Assembly (NCBI GenBank): GCA_028622995.1
Contig: JAJQJQ010000002.1
Span: forward strand, 12,833,663-12,897,662
From: Panagrolaimus kolymaensis
Taxonomy: Eukaryota; Nematoda; Chromadorea; Rhabditida; Panagrolaimidae
DNA: 64,000 nt
Reading direction: 5' to 3'
The translations under genes and the position numbers were made by a program. Shown here piece by piece: positions 63,134 through 64,000 of this stretch; positions within the stretch are counted from its first letter, which is position 1, and every line of letters begins with the position of its first letter. The notes under the pieces are model-generated. The model saw nothing but the letters and a program-made list of their open reading frames with translations. It did no database searches and was not told the origin of the DNA.

Positions 63134-64000
63134 GTGAATAAAAATAATTTATTTTCCTTAATTTTTGGAATTTTTTACACCCGTTTTTTACTATTTCAAA
63201 TGCCCTTTACCTCCATTATTAATTTTTTTAAATTTAAAACATTGTTGCATCCTTCATTGGTGAATAAAACTTTGAAGCTCTCCGACTTTTTACTAAAAAA
63301 TAAAAAGCAAAAAAAATATTTATTTTCCTTAATTTTTGGAATTTTTTACACCCGTTATTTACTATTTCAAATGCCCTTTACCTCCATTATTAATTTTTTT
63401 AAATTTAAAACATTGTTGCATCCTTCATTGGTGAATAAAACTTTGAAGCTCTCCGACTTTTTACTAAAAAATAAAAAGCAGAGAAAATATTTATTTTCCT
63501 TAATTTTTGGAATTTTTTACAACCGTTTTTTACTATTTCAAATGCCCTTTACCTCCATTATTAATTTTTTTAAATTTAAAACATTGTTGCATCCTTCATT
63601 GGTGAATAAAACTTTGAAGCTCTCCGACTTTTTACTAAAAAATAAAAAGCAGAGAAAATATTTATTTTCCTTAATTTTTGGAATTTTTTACACCCGTTTT
63701 TTACTATTTCAAATGCCCTTTACCTCCATTATTAATTTTTTTAAATTTAAAACATTGTTGCATCCTTCATTGGTGAATAAAACTTTGAAGCTCTCCGACT
63801 TTTTATAAATAAAAGTTGTGAATAAAAATAATTTATTTTCCTTAATTTTTGGAATTTTTTACACCCGTTTTTAACTATTTCAAATGCCCTTTACCTCCAT
63901 TATTAATTTTTTTAAATTTAAAACATTGTTGCATCCTTCATTGGTGAATAAAACTTTGAAGCTCTCCGACTTTTTATAAATAAAAGTTGTGAATAAAAAT
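63134..64000 (+). repeat. Right-end higher-order repeat, copy 3 (cut by window end)
   Basis: Starts as copy 2 with GCAAAAAAAATA, CGTTATTTAC, ACAACCG and CGTTTTTAAC at an offset of 1710 bp. It has TTGGTGAATAA where copies 1 and 2 have TTGGTTAATAA. The array continues beyond the window end. Confidence 0.87.

Larger units (their letters stand above)
1..64000 (+). repeat. 171-bp AT-rich satellite array, entire window
   Basis: The window is a head-to-tail tandem array of one 171-bp monomer, always in the same orientation. Landmarks in order within a monomer are the junction cassette, TTTATTTTCCTTAA, TTTTTGGAATTTTTTAC, ACCCGTTTTTTAC, CAAATGCCCTTTACCTCC, TTTTTTTAAATTTAAAAC, TTGCATCCTTCATTGGTG, AATAAAACTTTGAAG and CTCTCCGACTTTTT. 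Tracking the junction gives 373 full monomers from 153 to 63989; indels relative to 171 bp sum to +53. Most copies differ by zero to a few bases. Composition is about 76% A+T and the plus strand is rich in T tracts. No other sequence class interrupts it and neither array edge is reached. Such arrays are typical of eukaryotic centromeric, pericentromeric or subtelomeric heterochromatin. Which of these applies, and which species, cannot be read from the window. The family is not recognised. Confidence 0.99.

Noticed and set aside
324..63808. More than a hundred similar open frames of about 89-224 codons on the plus strand as a family of small hydrophobic membrane proteins
   Set aside because: They are one repeat read in one frame. 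Starts are GTG or TTG set by the A cassette and stops are the TAA of the next A cassette. The sequence is eukaryotic satellite, indels of +1, +2 and -5 shift the frame freely, and no gene structure surrounds them.
1..64000. Primate alpha satellite because of the 171-bp monomer
   Set aside because: Monomer composition (76% A+T, long T tracts) and sequence landmarks do not resemble alpha satellite as I know it, and no canonical CENP-B box is present. Length agreement alone is weak.
1..64000. CRISPR array or phage/plasmid repeat region
   Set aside because: Units abut directly with no spacers, the period is 171 bp, there are no cas or other genes, and the length of pure tandem repeat is far beyond known bacterial arrays.
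1..64000. Mitochondrial or plastid AT-rich control region
   Set aside because: Low G+C fits, but 64 kb of pure higher-order-organised repeat without any organellar gene does not.
1..64000. Telomeric repeat or subtelomere junction
   Set aside because: No short telomere-like motif arrays occur anywhere in the window, so a subtelomeric position cannot be supported or excluded.

Overview
The whole 64,000-base window is one uninterrupted head-to-tail tandem array of an AT-rich satellite. I see no unique DNA, no convincing gene, no RNA gene, no transposon insertion and no orientation switch. The basic monomer is 171 bp and about 24% G+C (hand count of one copy: 41 G/C of 171). Tracking the junction between monomers gives 373 complete copies between positions 153 and 63989, with partial copies at both ends. 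Summing every indel I saw (net +53 bases) accounts for the length exactly. An array this long and homogeneous points to a eukaryotic nuclear genome, either centromeric/pericentromeric or subtelomeric heterochromatin, assembled from long reads. I do not recognise the family or the species. The shared 171-bp length with primate alpha satellite looks coincidental.

Monomers are nearly identical except for a 26-bp cassette at the junction, which exists in two clearly different states. Type A (about 220 copies) contains TATAAATA, an in-frame TAA and GTTGTGAATAAA. Type B (about 150 copies) contains a poly-A stretch with GCAGAG. A second variable site is the 3' part of the monomer: the common TTGCATCCTTCATTGGTG, or a 1-bp longer form ending CACTGAAG (beta, about 37 copies) or AATGAAG (gamma, about 11 copies). 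Single-base variants at other places (TTCG for TTGG, TTATTTAAA for TTTTTTAAA, GAAATG for CAAATG, TTCTTT for TTCCTT) are confined to particular regions and serve as markers.

Layout. 1-1691: almost invariant, A/B dimers of 342 bp with a pure poly-A form of B. 1692-16047: TTTTTG form of A, with local 6-, 10- and 11-monomer higher-order repeats. 16048-29065: beta, TTATTT and extra-T variants, with 2224-bp and 2398-bp repeats. 29066-34717: a 13-monomer, 2227-bp repeat in two full copies and one shortened copy. 34718-42078: GAAATG monomers, with 4-mer, 11-mer and dimer repeats. 42079-46524: return of the left-domain markers and a 1026-bp 6-mer. 46525-50805: return of the beta/TTATTT markers and a 2056-bp repeat. 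50806-53201: return of GAAATG and appearance of gamma. 53202-64000: gamma, TTCTTT and TTTTTTTCTA variants with 1543/2059-bp, 1710-bp and 3422-bp repeats; sequence variation is highest here.

Nothing here acts as a gene set. Because 171 is 3 x 57, one frame stays open across B junctions and is closed by TAA at A junctions, which produces more than a hundred look-alike open frames of about 110, 167 or 224 codons starting at GTG or TTG. These are by-products of the repeat. The points of interest are the two-state cassette, the nested higher-order repeats, the repeated order of marker domains, and the possible DNA-structure elements in the monomer.
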